This document shows positions 25,377-34,579 of a DNA stretch of 38,537 nt, piece by piece (the first letter of the stretch is position 1; every line of letters starts with the position of its first letter). The position numbers were made by a program, and so were the translations under genes. The notes beneath the pieces are model-generated. The model was not told where the DNA came from. It saw only the letters and a list, made by a program, of their open reading frames with translations, and ran no database searches. Source of the stretch: Ruminiclostridium sp. (GTDB lineage Bacteria > Bacillota > Clostridia > Oscillospirales > Ruminococcaceae); the NCBI GenBank assembly GCA_017942025.1, contig JAGAVH010000017.1, forward strand, positions 1-38,537. Direction: 5' to 3'.

Positions 25377-25410
25377 TTAAAAGTACATGACAACAGAAAG
25401 GGGAGATACT

Positions 25411-26130
25411 ATGCTGCGTATCGCTGTGTGCGATGATGAAAAGCGTCTGGCAGAAGAAAACAAAACTGTGCTGGAAAAAACGCTGGCAGAGCTTTGTGTA
25501 GCCGCTGAGATAACCGTATATACAGACAGCCGCAACCTGCTTTACGATATTACAGAGGACGGTTTTCATTACGATCTTCTGCTTTCTGATATCGAAATGC
25601 CTGAAATTTCAGGCATGGAGCTTGCGGAAAGGATAAAGCCCTTTCTGCCCGATATACGTATAATTTTTATTACCTCGCATATCGAATACGCCATAGACGC
25701 TTTCGAACTGTCTATATTCAGATATGTGCCAAAATCCGACATTGCGAAACGCTTGCCTGCCGCAATAAAGGACGCCGTTTCGCTTATAAATCTTGAAGCT
25801 GATAAAAGCTATATGATACAGGTAAAAGGCAGATTTGAAAAAATACCCTTCAGGGATATCCTGTATATCGAGCGTGACGGAAAGAATGCCGCAATAAATA
25901 CTGCCGACGGAGTGTCAAAGGTGCGCAAGAGCTTACAGACTGTTTTTGACGAGCTTCAGTCGGAAGAATTTATATTCATCGACAGAGGATATATCGTAAA
26001 TCTTATCCACATCATGCAGATAAAGAACAGCACCGCCATGCTGAAAAACGGAACAGCGCTTCCCATCAGCCGTTCTCATCTTCAGGAAGTAAAGGAGCAG
26101 ATAAATAATTACTGGGGGAAGCTGATATGA
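25411..26130 (+). CDS. LytTR-family response regulator
   Basis: A 239-residue protein. The N-terminal receiver (~1-120) has the acidic pair CDDE at the first strand, the phospho-acceptor in LLSDIEMPEISG, the T/S switch in IIFITSH and a lysine in YVPKSD. The C-terminal LytTR DNA-binding domain (~138-235) includes DILYIERDGKNAAI, FIFIDRGYIVNLIHI and GTALPISRSHLQEVKE. The start is ATG 25411, after GGGGAG; an in-frame ATG at 25387 lacks a site. It overlaps the kinase by four bases (ATGA), the classical AgrA/AgrC-like arrangement. It probably controls the ABC genes downstream. Confidence 0.9.
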   Translation: MLRIAVCDDEKRLAEENKTVLEKTLAELCVAAEITVYTDSRNLLYDITEDGFHYDLLLSDIEMPEISGMELAERIKPFLPDIRIIFITSHIEYAIDAFELSIFRYVPKSDIAKRLPAAIKDAVSLINLEADKSYMIQVKGRFEKIPFRDILYIERDGKNAAINTADGVSKVRKSLQTVFDELQSEEFIFIDRGYIVNLIHIMQIKNSTAMLKNGTALPISRSHLQEVKEQINNYWGKLI

Positions 26131-27365
26131 CTATTATTTCTGAATTTCTCGTTTCCTTTATCCGCATAATTCTTTGTCTGTTCTTTATTACAAAGGAAAA
26201 GCCGTGCTTTAAAAATCTGCTTATTTCTGTGGCAGGTGCGGGCTTATCGTGTGTTGCACTGCTTTTTACGGATATGCCGCTATTGTACGTGCCTCTTTGC
26301 GAGATAATTGCAGTTTTGCTATGCCTTGAGCTATACGGTAACACGGACAGAAGAAAAAATCTCTTTTTCTGCATTATGTATGAAATTGCCGTTTTTCTCT
26401 GGAGCTTTATTTTCGGAGAGGCACTTGCCGTATTTTCTGCTATAAATGATTTTTCGGACAGAAAAACACTTTTGGGACAGCTTCCTTTATGGATAGTAAA
26501 CGTCGCTGTGATAATCGTTGCCGCAGCTATTTACAAAGGCGTAAAAATAACCGTTAAAGTAGTTTCCCTTGGAACAATTCTCACAATTTTCGCAGTCGTT
26601 ATTTTATCGGACAGACCAGGCGTTTCAGAGGATATGGCATTTATATATCTTGTCTTTTCTCTTATTCTTATCGCAGGAATTATGGTTTACAGGCTGAGCA
26701 GGCAGTATGAAACAGAAAAGGAGCTTGCCGAGCTTAAAGAAAAACAGGCTGATTTACTCGAAAGAGATTATAACCTGCTGAACAAGGCGTATTCGGAAAA
26801 TGCAAAGACCTTTCACGATATGCATAACCATATAGGCGCTGTACGTAGTCTGCTGACTGCAAAAAAATACGACAAGGCTATCGAATACCTTGACGACCTG
26901 CAAAAGCCCGTAAGCGGTATTGCTTCAACTGTATGGACGGGTGACGAGACTGTTGATTACCTTATAAACAGCAGGATTGCCGCTGCACAGAACGAAAACA
27001 TCAGCTTTGAAACGCATATTGAATTTCCGAAGAACACCGATATATGCGGTGCAGATTTATGTGCGGTGCTGGGCAATTTACTGGATAATGCCTTTGACGC
27101 TGTACGAAAGGACAGCCGCAGGGAAAACCGCCGTATAAGTCTTACCATCAGAAGAATAAACCGTATGCTTATTATAAAGGTTGTGAACACCTTTAACGGC
27201 GAAATAAATATTTCGGGCGGTAAGCTGAAGACTACCAAAACAAGTGGCGGTCTTCACGGCTGGGGCGTGGAAAGCGCAAGAACTGCCGCCGCTAAATACG
27301 ATGGAACAATTACGACAACCGCAGAGGATGACGTTTTTACGGCGGTTGCTACTCTTTCATTCTGA
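26127..27365 (+). CDS. GHKL sensor histidine kinase, AgrC-like
   Basis: A 412-residue protein with about six N-terminal membrane helices (1 to ~190), a coiled segment, a phospho-acceptor box TFHDMHNHIGAVRSLL near 230, and a GHKL ATP-binding domain with the N-box LGNLLDNAFDAV and a glycine loop around SGGLHGWGVES. It pairs with the LytTR regulator it overlaps. Kinases of this type often sense peptides or membrane stress, but no peptide gene is visible nearby. Confidence 0.88.
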   Translation: MTIISEFLVSFIRIILCLFFITKEKPCFKNLLISVAGAGLSCVALLFTDMPLLYVPLCEIIAVLLCLELYGNTDRRKNLFFCIMYEIAVFLWSFIFGEALAVFSAINDFSDRKTLLGQLPLWIVNVAVIIVAAAIYKGVKITVKVVSLGTILTIFAVVILSDRPGVSEDMAFIYLVFSLILIAGIMVYRLSRQYETEKELAELKEKQADLLERDYNLLNKAYSENAKTFHDMHNHIGAVRSLLTAKKYDKAIEYLDDLQKPVSGIASTVWTGDETVDYLINSRIAAAQNENISFETHIEFPKNTDICGADLCAVLGNLLDNAFDAVRKDSRRENRRISLTIRRINRMLIIKVVNTFNGEINISGGKLKTTKTSGGLHGWGVESARTAAAKYDGTITTTAEDDVFTAVATLSF

Positions 27366-27386
27366 ACAATTCACGGACAAAAAACT

Positions 27387-27424
27387 GCCGTTTGCGGACA
27401 TTTCCGCAGACGGCTTATTTTTAT
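27387..27424 (+). terminator. Terminator or attenuator between kinase gene and ABC genes
   Basis: A 12-bp stem, 27387-27398 with 27403-27414 (one G-U pair) and loop CATT, is followed by a T-rich tract. It separates the two-component genes from the downstream ABC set. Confidence 0.7.
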
Positions 27425-27470
27425 GTTATTATGTAATCACAACAGAAACACACAAACGGAGGAAAAATTT

Positions 27471-27638
27471 ATGAGACACATTATTACAAGAACAATTATC
27501 GGAATCATCTGGCTTATCGTTGCAGGATATTGCCTTTTTACCGCAAACTATCTGATGACAGTTATAGGCGTTGCCGCAGGACTTGTATATTTAAGCTCTG
27601 CATACAATATGAGAAATAAGGAAAAGGAAAGCAAGTAA
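27471..27638 (+). CDS. Small two-helix membrane protein
   Basis: A 55-residue protein of basic N-terminus, two hydrophobic segments (TIIGIIWLIVAGYCLFTA and MTVIGVAAGLVYLSSA) and a charged tail (RNKEKESK). GGAGGA precedes ATG 27471; the frame extends upstream to 27423 without a ribosome site. Its stop overlaps the ABC ATPase start (TAATG). It may be an accessory part of the transporter; the family is not recognised. Confidence 0.7.
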   Translation: MRHIITRTIIGIIWLIVAGYCLFTANYLMTVIGVAAGLVYLSSAYNMRNKEKESK

Positions 27639-28345
27639 TGAGTGAAAACATCTTACAGATAAACGGGCTTAACTGCTGGTACAAAAAAGGAAACAACATT
27701 CTGTCGGAGCTTTCCCTTGGGCTTCAGAAAAATGAAATAGTAGGTCTTATCGGACTCAACGGCGCAGGAAAAACAACGCTGATAAAGATACTTTCGGGAC
27801 TGCTTGACAGCTATAACGCTGACATCATCTGCTTTGACGGAAATCCGATAACATTCCGTGACAGCAAGTTCAAAACGATGCGATACACCGTTTTTTCAGA
27901 GGACAGCTCTTTCGGCTACTTCACTTTCAGAGAGTATCTGTCCTATGTATTTACGGCTTATGGGAAAAAGCTCCCCGACGTTTCGGAGCTTGTAAAGGGA
28001 TTTCACTTCGAAGAGTATGAGAACAAGCTCCTTAAAGACCTGTCAATGGGTAACAGGCGCAAGGTAAATCTGATAACAGCCTTTGCGTTGAAAGCTCCGC
28101 TCCTGTTCCTTGATGAGCCTGTAAACGGTCTTGATTTTCAGAGTACGGAGTTTTTGTACAGCCTTATCTCAGGCTACAAGGAACACGGAACATTGCTGTT
28201 TTCGTCCCACATACTTGAAAGCATCACACTCACATCGGACAGGGTAATGGTGCTTGAAAACGGCGGTATATCACGCATATTTACAGGCAGAGAAATAACC
28301 GCTGACAGCGTAAGAAAGGTTTTAAAGCTTGACAATGTTATTTAA
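27638..28345 (+). CDS. ABC transporter ATP-binding protein of the LytTR operon
   Basis: A 235-residue ATPase with Walker A GLNGAGKT, a variant signature LSMGNRRKV, Walker B LLFLDEPVNGLD and switch SSHILES. It is a different lineage from the sigma-locus ATPases (no LEDV..Y tail, variant signature). It overlaps the preceding small gene by one base and the permease by 11 bases. Confidence 0.88.
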   Translation: MSENILQINGLNCWYKKGNNILSELSLGLQKNEIVGLIGLNGAGKTTLIKILSGLLDSYNADIICFDGNPITFRDSKFKTMRYTVFSEDSSFGYFTFREYLSYVFTAYGKKLPDVSELVKGFHFEEYENKLLKDLSMGNRRKVNLITAFALKAPLLFLDEPVNGLDFQSTEFLYSLISGYKEHGTLLFSSHILESITLTSDRVMVLENGGISRIFTGREITADSVRKVLKLDNVI

Positions 28346-29447
28346 TGTATTCAGAAGAAAGCTTTTTTGCAACGGCTTTGAAAAGGTATTTAAATATATA
28401 GTTATCTGCACGGCTGTTTTCTTCGGACTGTATATGGCGGAAATAAATGTAACTATTGCACCGTTTATAAAATACCTGATGTCCGGTACATTCACCGCAG
28501 GCATCATGTGGCACTCGCTGTCCTCTGACAATTCCGCAGAGCTTAGTGGCATAGCCGCACTTCCTTTCAGAAAGCACGACTTTACCTTTTCGTACATTTG
28601 CGCTTACGGACTTTATACCATAATTACAAAGTCGGTGCTTTTGATGGCTGTGATGTTTGCGGTATCCGCAACTGATATCACAGAGATCATCGGCTCGTTT
28701 ATCTGTATGCTGGGCGGCGTTTTTGTAACTTCTGCTGTATTCGCTATGAAAAAGCACCGTATCGTCGGTTTGGCATGGGCGGCAGTTTCGGTTGCGGCTG
28801 TATTTTCGCAGTACGCTGTTGTTCTTCTTTCGGCAGACCTTATCATTGCGATTATCGTACTTCTGACCGCTGACCCTTATAATTTCATCAACAGCTTTAC
28901 GGCAACAGCTATTCTAAAAAGCTCCCAAAAGCACAGCGTATGGAAATATCTTTTCCGCTATATGACCGCCCGTAAGAATTATCTTGTAAATTCATTTGCA
29001 ATGTGGGGTGTAGCGGTAGCTTTTCCTTTTTTATTAAGGGAAAGCGGAGCCGATGCCTTTTTGCCTATAGGCTTTGCCATCCTTTCGATAAACACTCCGC
29101 TGTGCGTGCTTGTTTCGGCAGATAGCTCTATGAGAGAAGCTGTGCATTTTCTCCCCTGGGCAAAACGGATGTTCTGCCTGCCTTATTTTTCTTTCATAGC
29201 GTTAAATAATGTCATCGCCTATACATTTTATCTCGCAAGCTTCGGCTTGCAAGCAGGTGGTCTTGAGCTGAGAAACATTGTGCTTGCAGTAGCATTTGCT
29301 TTGCTCGGTGCATCAGGCTCGGTCGTTATGGAAATGAGATTTCCGCTTACAGAATGGAAGACAGAGAGCGACCTGTGGCATCACCCGAGAAAGTATATCG
29401 TTCCTGCGATACTGATGCTTATTGCAGGTTTGATATGTGTTGTGTGA
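28335..29447 (+). CDS. ABC transporter permease of the LytTR operon
   Basis: A strongly hydrophobic 370-residue protein with about ten predicted helices and few large loops. The start is ATG 28335, inside the ATPase 3' end; an upstream in-frame TTG (28329) is possible. It is not similar by eye to the sigma-locus permeases. A terminator lies about 55 bases downstream. Confidence 0.75.
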   Translation: MLFNVFRRKLFCNGFEKVFKYIVICTAVFFGLYMAEINVTIAPFIKYLMSGTFTAGIMWHSLSSDNSAELSGIAALPFRKHDFTFSYICAYGLYTIITKSVLLMAVMFAVSATDITEIIGSFICMLGGVFVTSAVFAMKKHRIVGLAWAAVSVAAVFSQYAVVLLSADLIIAIIVLLTADPYNFINSFTATAILKSSQKHSVWKYLFRYMTARKNYLVNSFAMWGVAVAFPFLLRESGADAFLPIGFAILSINTPLCVLVSADSSMREAVHFLPWAKRMFCLPYFSFIALNNVIAYTFYLASFGLQAGGLELRNIVLAVAFALLGASGSVVMEMRFPLTEWKTESDLWHHPRKYIVPAILMLIAGLICVV

Positions 29448-29501
29448 TATCCGCAGATTCACAACGGGCTGAATTGTATCAATTACCGCAATCTTTGCCA
29501 A

Positions 29502-29542
29502 AAAATCGGTTAGCCTTTCGGCTAACCGATTTTCCTTTCCCT
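29502..29542 (+). terminator. Terminator hairpin opening the locus C promoter block
   Basis: A perfect 14-bp stem, 29502-29515 with 29520-29533 and loop TTTC. Compared with the locus A hairpin, GTCAGCC/GGCTGAC has become GTTAGCC/GGCTAAC: both arms changed, pairing kept. It is followed by the shared CCTTTCCCTCAC tract. Confidence 0.8.
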
Positions 29543-29587
29543 CACATTCACAGTTGAAAAAATTATTTAAAAAAGTTATCAAAAAAC

Positions 29588-29617
29588 GGGAACATTTTAA
29601 AAAATTTTTTGACTTAT
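29588..29617 (+). promoter_or_regulatory. Putative ECF sigma promoter of locus C
   Basis: GGGAACATTTT (29588-29598) and ACTTAT (29612-29617), with the shared AT-rich tract upstream. The sigma gene starts 44 bases after the -10. Confidence 0.6.
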
Positions 29618-29660
29618 TTAATAGAAGGGTTTTAAGTTTTTCAGAAAGGAATGATGCGTT

Positions 29661-30215
29661 TTGGTAATAAGCGATGAGCGTATTATAGAAATGCTTTTTG
29701 ACAGAGATGAGCAGGCGTTGACCGTTGCTGATGATAAATACGGATCACTTTGTCAGAAGCTTGCATATAAGATAATCGGAGATTATGACGAAGCAAACGA
29801 ATGTGTAAATAATTCGCTTTTTCAGCTCTGGAATGCTATACCGCCTGCACGCCCAAAATCTCTCAAAGCGTATATATGCGGTATCGTCCGCAACGTTGCG
29901 GTAAAGATATGCAGAGAGCAAGCCCGTTATAATGAAAATCAAACGAATTTTTCAGAGCTTATTGAATTATTCAGTGGTGGAGAAAAAATCGAGGAGCAGC
30001 TTGACAGCAAAATACTCGGCGGATACATAAACGAATTTTTGTCTTCTATTGATAAAACAAACCGAAAAATCTTTGTAATGCGATACTACTACAATCTGCC
30101 TACAAAAAACATCGCATCGGTGCTGAACATAAACGATACCACCGTCAGAACAAAGCTATTCAGAACAAGAGAGGAGCTTAAAAGCTTCCTTATAAATAAA
30201 GGCTACAAGCTGTAA
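29661..30215 (+). CDS. ECF-type RNA polymerase sigma factor, locus C
   Basis: A 184-residue ECF factor, paralogue of the locus A gene. Residues from ~59 onward differ from it at only one or two positions, including all of region 4, so both should read the same -35 element. The N-terminal part differs more (VISDERIIEMLFDRDEQALT). The start is TTG 29661 after AAAGGA; the nearby ATGs at 29651 and 29654 are out of frame. The anti-sigma-like gene follows after 15 bases. Confidence 0.85.
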   Translation: MVISDERIIEMLFDRDEQALTVADDKYGSLCQKLAYKIIGDYDEANECVNNSLFQLWNAIPPARPKSLKAYICGIVRNVAVKICREQARYNENQTNFSELIELFSGGEKIEEQLDSKILGGYINEFLSSIDKTNRKIFVMRYYYNLPTKNIASVLNINDTTVRTKLFRTREELKSFLINKGYKL

Positions 30216-30496
30216 GGAAAGGAGTATATTATGAAAGAACTACACGATATTATAGCATCTGCCATAGATTATCTCGACGAAGAATATTCAGTCGAAGCGG
30301 CAGACTGCTTTCCTTTAAAGAAAAGCGGAACTTTAAGACAAAGCTTTGTAAATGCGGAGGACCTTGTTGAAATGAAAGACAAATCAAAAAAATCAGGCTT
30401 TATAGCAAAAATTGTAGCCGTAGCGGCGGCGTTTGTCTGTGTTGCGACGGTTTCGGTATTTCTTATTATGAACAACAACGGAGTGCAGGTGCTGGG
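29835..30496 (+). repeat. 662-bp block nearly identical to 7001-7662
   Basis: Partner of the locus A block: sigma 3' part, intergenic ribosome site, and anti-sigma N-terminus through the membrane helix. Identity ends sharply after GTGCAGGTGCTGGG, where the ectodomains begin. Confidence 0.8.
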
Positions 30497-32519
30497 CAGC
30501 GAGTCGCCGCATTATAGTGACAGCCGGATAGACAACCCTTTGACAAGTGATAAGGAAACGATAAAAAACGAATATGCAGATACACTTGGCAAGTACTCGA
30601 AGGGCAGCTGCGAATGTATTATAAATAACCAAAGCGAAATTATATACACAGGTGATAAAGTAACGATACCCGTATCTATTACTGCAAGCAAAAACAACGA
30701 ATATGACGATATGTCTATCGGTCTTTCGGCTGTAATAAACGGTACTGTTCAGACTCTGTCAGTCGACGGTATGAAAGAAACCAATATGCTTATTTTTAAA
30801 GACCTTGCACCAGGAGAAACAATCAACAGTACAATATCTTTTATTCCCGTAGTTGATATAGATAATAAGGACTGCAAAAAACTGCCTATCCAGTTTTTCG
30901 TATATCATAATCCTTTATATATAGCAAGCGAAAGCTATCCCACCTTTGGTAATACCCACGACGCAAGCTATCGCCTTGCTACCACCATCACGTTTGAAAA
31001 AGAACCTGATATTATTGATTCAAAACTAAATGCAGAAATAACCAAAGAGCTTATAACTGACAGCCTGCTGACAAAATATTCCGATAGTAACGGCACTCCA
31101 TTGAAGCTCAGCGGAAACACAAGAGTGTATATGTATCAGGATAAAAAAACCGATACGGGTGTTTTAAAGCTATCCGAGGATGGTAGCTTAAAGCTCGGGC
31201 TTATGCTTTACGTAAAAGATTTCAGCGGAAAATACAGAATCTCTCTTTTCAAAAACGATGAGCTTATATCATTAGACGGCAGATCTTATATAGATACAGA
31301 GCTTAACGAAGGCTATCTTTATACCACTACGTTAAATCTCACAGATGTGAAAAGAGGAGATTATATCCATGCGGCATTATACAAGCTGGATGATAAGGCA
31401 ACAAATCCATACCCTATTCACGATATAACTGCACCACAGCTTATAGTAAACAGCGATTTTACGTCTACAGACCATCGTGAGCCTGAATCTGAAACTTCAT
31501 CGCCTGACAGCAAACCGTCGCAAATAACGGATAGTGCTATTGTAAAGGGTGACATTCTCTCAATAAATATTATAGGCTATATCAGAGATGGTGATAAAAG
31601 ACTTGCAGTGCTTGAAAATTATAAGAAAATATACGTTTCTGATATTGACGAAAATAAGCGTATAAGCGAAATTGTAGATTACGAAAAGCTCGAAGAAGAA
31701 GGATATTTTATTCCGAGTATGACTGCGGACGGCAAAAAGCTGACAATTAACAAAGAAATTATATCAGACAACGAAGCTGTAGAAGCGATTTATTATCACA
31801 TTTTTGATAAGGACTTATCTGTTATAAAGGAAATACCCGCACCTAAAAAAGGGGAATGCTGGTATACCGACGGGGTTATATCAGACGATACCAGGTTACT
31901 GAAGCCCGACTACAGCGAAAATGAAGGCGGCAAGCTTTATTTATGCGACTACGATGGAGCAAATAAAGAAATTATCTATAATTTTGAGTATCAGCATTAC
32001 GCCTACAATCTTTCAGGCGATAGTGAGTATGTGTATTTCCGTGAGCGTGATCAGATAAACGGCACAGAAACCGCAGTAGTAATAGATTTAAAGAATAACA
32101 ACGCAATAAAATACAATGGCAATGCATTAGAAGAAAACGGTGGAGCGTATATCAGCAATGAAGGGAATTTCATTCTTTTTCCTGATACTAAAAGTATGTC
32201 AGGAAAGCTCGTCATCTATGACAAGAGCAAAAATGAGTTCCGTGAGATTTCGACAAAATACAATTCCGAAGGCTCATTAAGTACGGCTCTTTCTCCCGAC
32301 GGAGCTTTTATCCTGACGTCTGTCAGCGAGATAAGCGAAGCTGACGGCAAAACTCCGACGGGCACGTATTTACGAGTGTATGCCTGTGATAGCGGTGAGC
32401 TTGTGTTTGAAGAAAAAATAAACGACACCAAAACAAAATCAGGGGGTACTTTAATTGTCGGTAATGAATATGCGGTTATATCCACAACAGCCGCAGATTA
32501 CAGAATAAAGTACAGATAA
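30231..32519 (+). CDS. Anti-sigma-like membrane sensor with distinct ectodomain, locus C
   Basis: A 762-residue single-pass protein. Residues 1-80 (cytoplasmic part and membrane helix) are almost identical to the locus A protein, but everything outside is highly diverged. The same architecture can be followed: beta-sandwich-like region (~125-260, with GDKVTIPVSITASKN and LIFKDLAPGETINSTISF), a second beta region (~290-410), a Ser/Pro/Glu linker (PESETSSPDSKPSQ), and a propeller-like end (~445-762, with LKLSEDGS-, YISNEGNFILFP- and LSPDGAFILTS-type strands). This is the clearest case in the window of one signalling base carrying different sensor heads. It has the same ribosome site as 7397. 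Confidence 0.72.
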   Translation: MKELHDIIASAIDYLDEEYSVEAADCFPLKKSGTLRQSFVNAEDLVEMKDKSKKSGFIAKIVAVAAAFVCVATVSVFLIMNNNGVQVLGSESPHYSDSRIDNPLTSDKETIKNEYADTLGKYSKGSCECIINNQSEIIYTGDKVTIPVSITASKNNEYDDMSIGLSAVINGTVQTLSVDGMKETNMLIFKDLAPGETINSTISFIPVVDIDNKDCKKLPIQFFVYHNPLYIASESYPTFGNTHDASYRLATTITFEKEPDIIDSKLNAEITKELITDSLLTKYSDSNGTPLKLSGNTRVYMYQDKKTDTGVLKLSEDGSLKLGLMLYVKDFSGKYRISLFKNDELISLDGRSYIDTELNEGYLYTTTLNLTDVKRGDYIHAALYKLDDKATNPYPIHDITAPQLIVNSDFTSTDHREPESETSSPDSKPSQITDSAIVKGDILSINIIGYIRDGDKRLAVLENYKKIYVSDIDENKRISEIVDYEKLEEEGYFIPSMTADGKKLTINKEIISDNEAVEAIYYHIFDKDLSVIKEIPAPKKGECWYTDGVISDDTRLLKPDYSENEGGKLYLCDYDGANKEIIYNFEYQHYAYNLSGDSEYVYFRERDQINGTETAVVIDLKNNNAIKYNGNALEENGGAYISNEGNFILFPDTKSMSGKLVIYDKSKNEFREISTKYNSEGSLSTALSPDGAFILTSVSEISEADGKTPTGTYLRVYACDSGELVFEEKINDTKTKSGGTLIVGNEYAVISTTAADYRIKYR

Positions 32520-32535
32520 CGAAAGGAAATGCGTT

Positions 32536-33399
32536 ATGCAATTAGTTCTTGATGGTATTACAAAATCCTATACCAAGGGTAAAAAGAGAAAGAATGCACT
32601 TGAGGATTTTTCTCTCACTATGACCGAGGGCGTTTACGGCCTGCTCGGTCCTAACGGCGCAGGTAAATCCACACTTATAAACATTATCACAGGCATAATC
32701 AGCAGGGATAGTGGCAGTATAGCCTTTGATGATAACGGAAACAGCGATTTTGTATCTCATCTCGGCTTTATGCCGCAGGGTATGGATTTTTACCGCAATT
32801 TCACCGCCAAGGACTATATAAAATACATAATGGCATTAAAGAAATTCAGTACAGATAATGACAACGAATATGCCCTTGATATTCTTACAAGAGTAAATTT
32901 AAGAAATGACGCTGATAAAAAGATAGGTGCATTTTCAGGCGGTATGAAGCAAAGGCTTGGCATCGCCCAGGCGATAGTGGGTAATCCTAAAATCCTTATA
33001 TTTGACGAGCCGACGGCAGGTCTTGACGCAAAGGAAAGAATCCGCTTTCGAAACGTTATAAGCTCCCTGGCATCAGACAAAATAGTAATACTTGCTACTC
33101 ACATAGTTACCGATATTGCCTACGTTGCAAAGACGGTTGTACTTATGAATGAAGGGAAAACAATAAAGACGGGAACACAGGAGCAGCTTTGCTCTGATAT
33201 ATCGGGTAAGGTATGGGAATGCAGGGTAAAGCCGGATGAGGTAATGGACTATATGTCAAGAATGCGTGTATCCAATGCGGTTTCTGACGGTAACAAGTAC
33301 ACCCTACGCATTGTATCCGACGCCTCTCCTGTAGAAAATGCGGTATCGGTAGCGCCGAATCTTGAAGACGTGTGTATTTATTATTTTGGAGATATGTAG
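32536..33399 (+). CDS. ABC transporter ATP-binding protein, locus C
   Basis: A 287-residue ATPase with Walker A GPNGAGKS, LGFMPQGMDFYRNF, signature SGGMKQRLGIAQAI, Walker B ILIFDEPTAGLDAKE and switch ATHIVTD; the tail ends LEDVCIYYFGDM. GAAAGGAAA precedes ATG 32536. The stop is directly followed by the permease ATG (no gap). Confidence 0.9.
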   Translation: MQLVLDGITKSYTKGKKRKNALEDFSLTMTEGVYGLLGPNGAGKSTLINIITGIISRDSGSIAFDDNGNSDFVSHLGFMPQGMDFYRNFTAKDYIKYIMALKKFSTDNDNEYALDILTRVNLRNDADKKIGAFSGGMKQRLGIAQAIVGNPKILIFDEPTAGLDAKERIRFRNVISSLASDKIVILATHIVTDIAYVAKTVVLMNEGKTIKTGTQEQLCSDISGKVWECRVKPDEVMDYMSRMRVSNAVSDGNKYTLRIVSDASPVENAVSVAPNLEDVCIYYFGDM

Positions 33400-34578
33400 A
33401 TGAGGCTGTTTAAATATGAACTTAAAAAGAATATACTGCGTATATCGGTGCTTTTGCTTCTTCTTGCTTTAGTTCTTGTCAATGCATATAAGCAATACGA
33501 AACTGCAAAATTTTTAGGAGAAAGCGGAATAGCAACAGGCGTGCAGTATAAATCCGATTTAGGCAGACCTATGTATGAGGCCTTCAAGGGTGAATTATCT
33601 ACCGAAAAATTAGAAGAAATAAAAAGTTATCACGAAAAAATGGGAGAGCTTATCCATAGCGGTGATTTTAAACCTACAAACGAGAGTGATGACAGGTTTT
33701 ATTCAGGCTTTGCTATGGGGGACTTCAACGAGTCATCCCGAACCATTGACAGAATGATGTACGCTTATACATATCCCAATCTTATGATAGAGCTTAAAGA
33801 ACGGGCAAATGAAAATATAGCATTTTACGAGGGCAGAAGCGATTATGAGGTAAGAAAAAACCGTCTTGTAGCCGAGCTTTACATCGGCAGAAAAATAAAC
33901 GTATACGGAAATTACGGAGCATTCAAGCTGTACTTTGATTACGAATTTTCCACCCTTGTTATTATCGTTATGCTGATTTACGCCTTCGCAACCTCTTTCA
34001 CAAATGAAAAAGCGACAGGTACAGACAGAATTATCCGTTCCTGTCATAGAGGGAAAAGCGTTTATCTTACAAAGCACGCCGTAATGTTACTTTATATTTT
34101 TATATCAGTTGTTTTATTCACGTTGCTTGACGTTGTCCGATTCTGCTCCTTTTATGACGGCACGTTTATAAATCAGCCTCTTTATGCGATAGAAGAATAC
34201 AAATACACGCCCTTTAATATTACCATACTCGGTGCAATAATATTATCAACGTTTGTAAAGCTTATTGCACTTAGCTTTGTGGGAGAGCTTGTATTTGTAA
34301 TCTCCTCCTTCACTAAAAATGCAGGACTTGCTATAGCCTTAAGCTTTGCGTCAGCAGGTGCGGTTATCCTGATAAGTGAGCGTATTCCTTCGGTGTTTTC
34401 GCCGCTTTCACTTGTAAATGCAGAGTCCTGGCTTAAAGACCCTCAGTTTATAAATATACTGGGACAGCCCGTGCTGAGTTTCTTTGTACAGCTTATATTT
34501 GCGGTAGTGATAACGATAGCTCTTGCAATAATCTGTTATTTAAAAACTGCATATAAAAAAAAGGAAAAGAGAATTTGA
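33400..34578 (+). CDS. ABC-2-like permease 1, locus C
   Basis: A 392-residue protein with an N-terminal helix (ISVLLLLLALVLVNAY), a long extracellular loop with FKGELSTEK and FYSGFAMGDFN, then five helices from ~180 on. It is paralogous to 12697 and 18709. It begins on the base after the ATPase stop, and permease 2 begins one base after its own stop. Confidence 0.8.
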   Translation: MRLFKYELKKNILRISVLLLLLALVLVNAYKQYETAKFLGESGIATGVQYKSDLGRPMYEAFKGELSTEKLEEIKSYHEKMGELIHSGDFKPTNESDDRFYSGFAMGDFNESSRTIDRMMYAYTYPNLMIELKERANENIAFYEGRSDYEVRKNRLVAELYIGRKINVYGNYGAFKLYFDYEFSTLVIIVMLIYAFATSFTNEKATGTDRIIRSCHRGKSVYLTKHAVMLLYIFISVVLFTLLDVVRFCSFYDGTFINQPLYAIEEYKYTPFNITILGAIILSTFVKLIALSFVGELVFVISSFTKNAGLAIALSFASAGAVILISERIPSVFSPLSLVNAESWLKDPQFINILGQPVLSFFVQLIFAVVITIALAIICYLKTAYKKKEKRI

Positions 34579-34579
34579 T

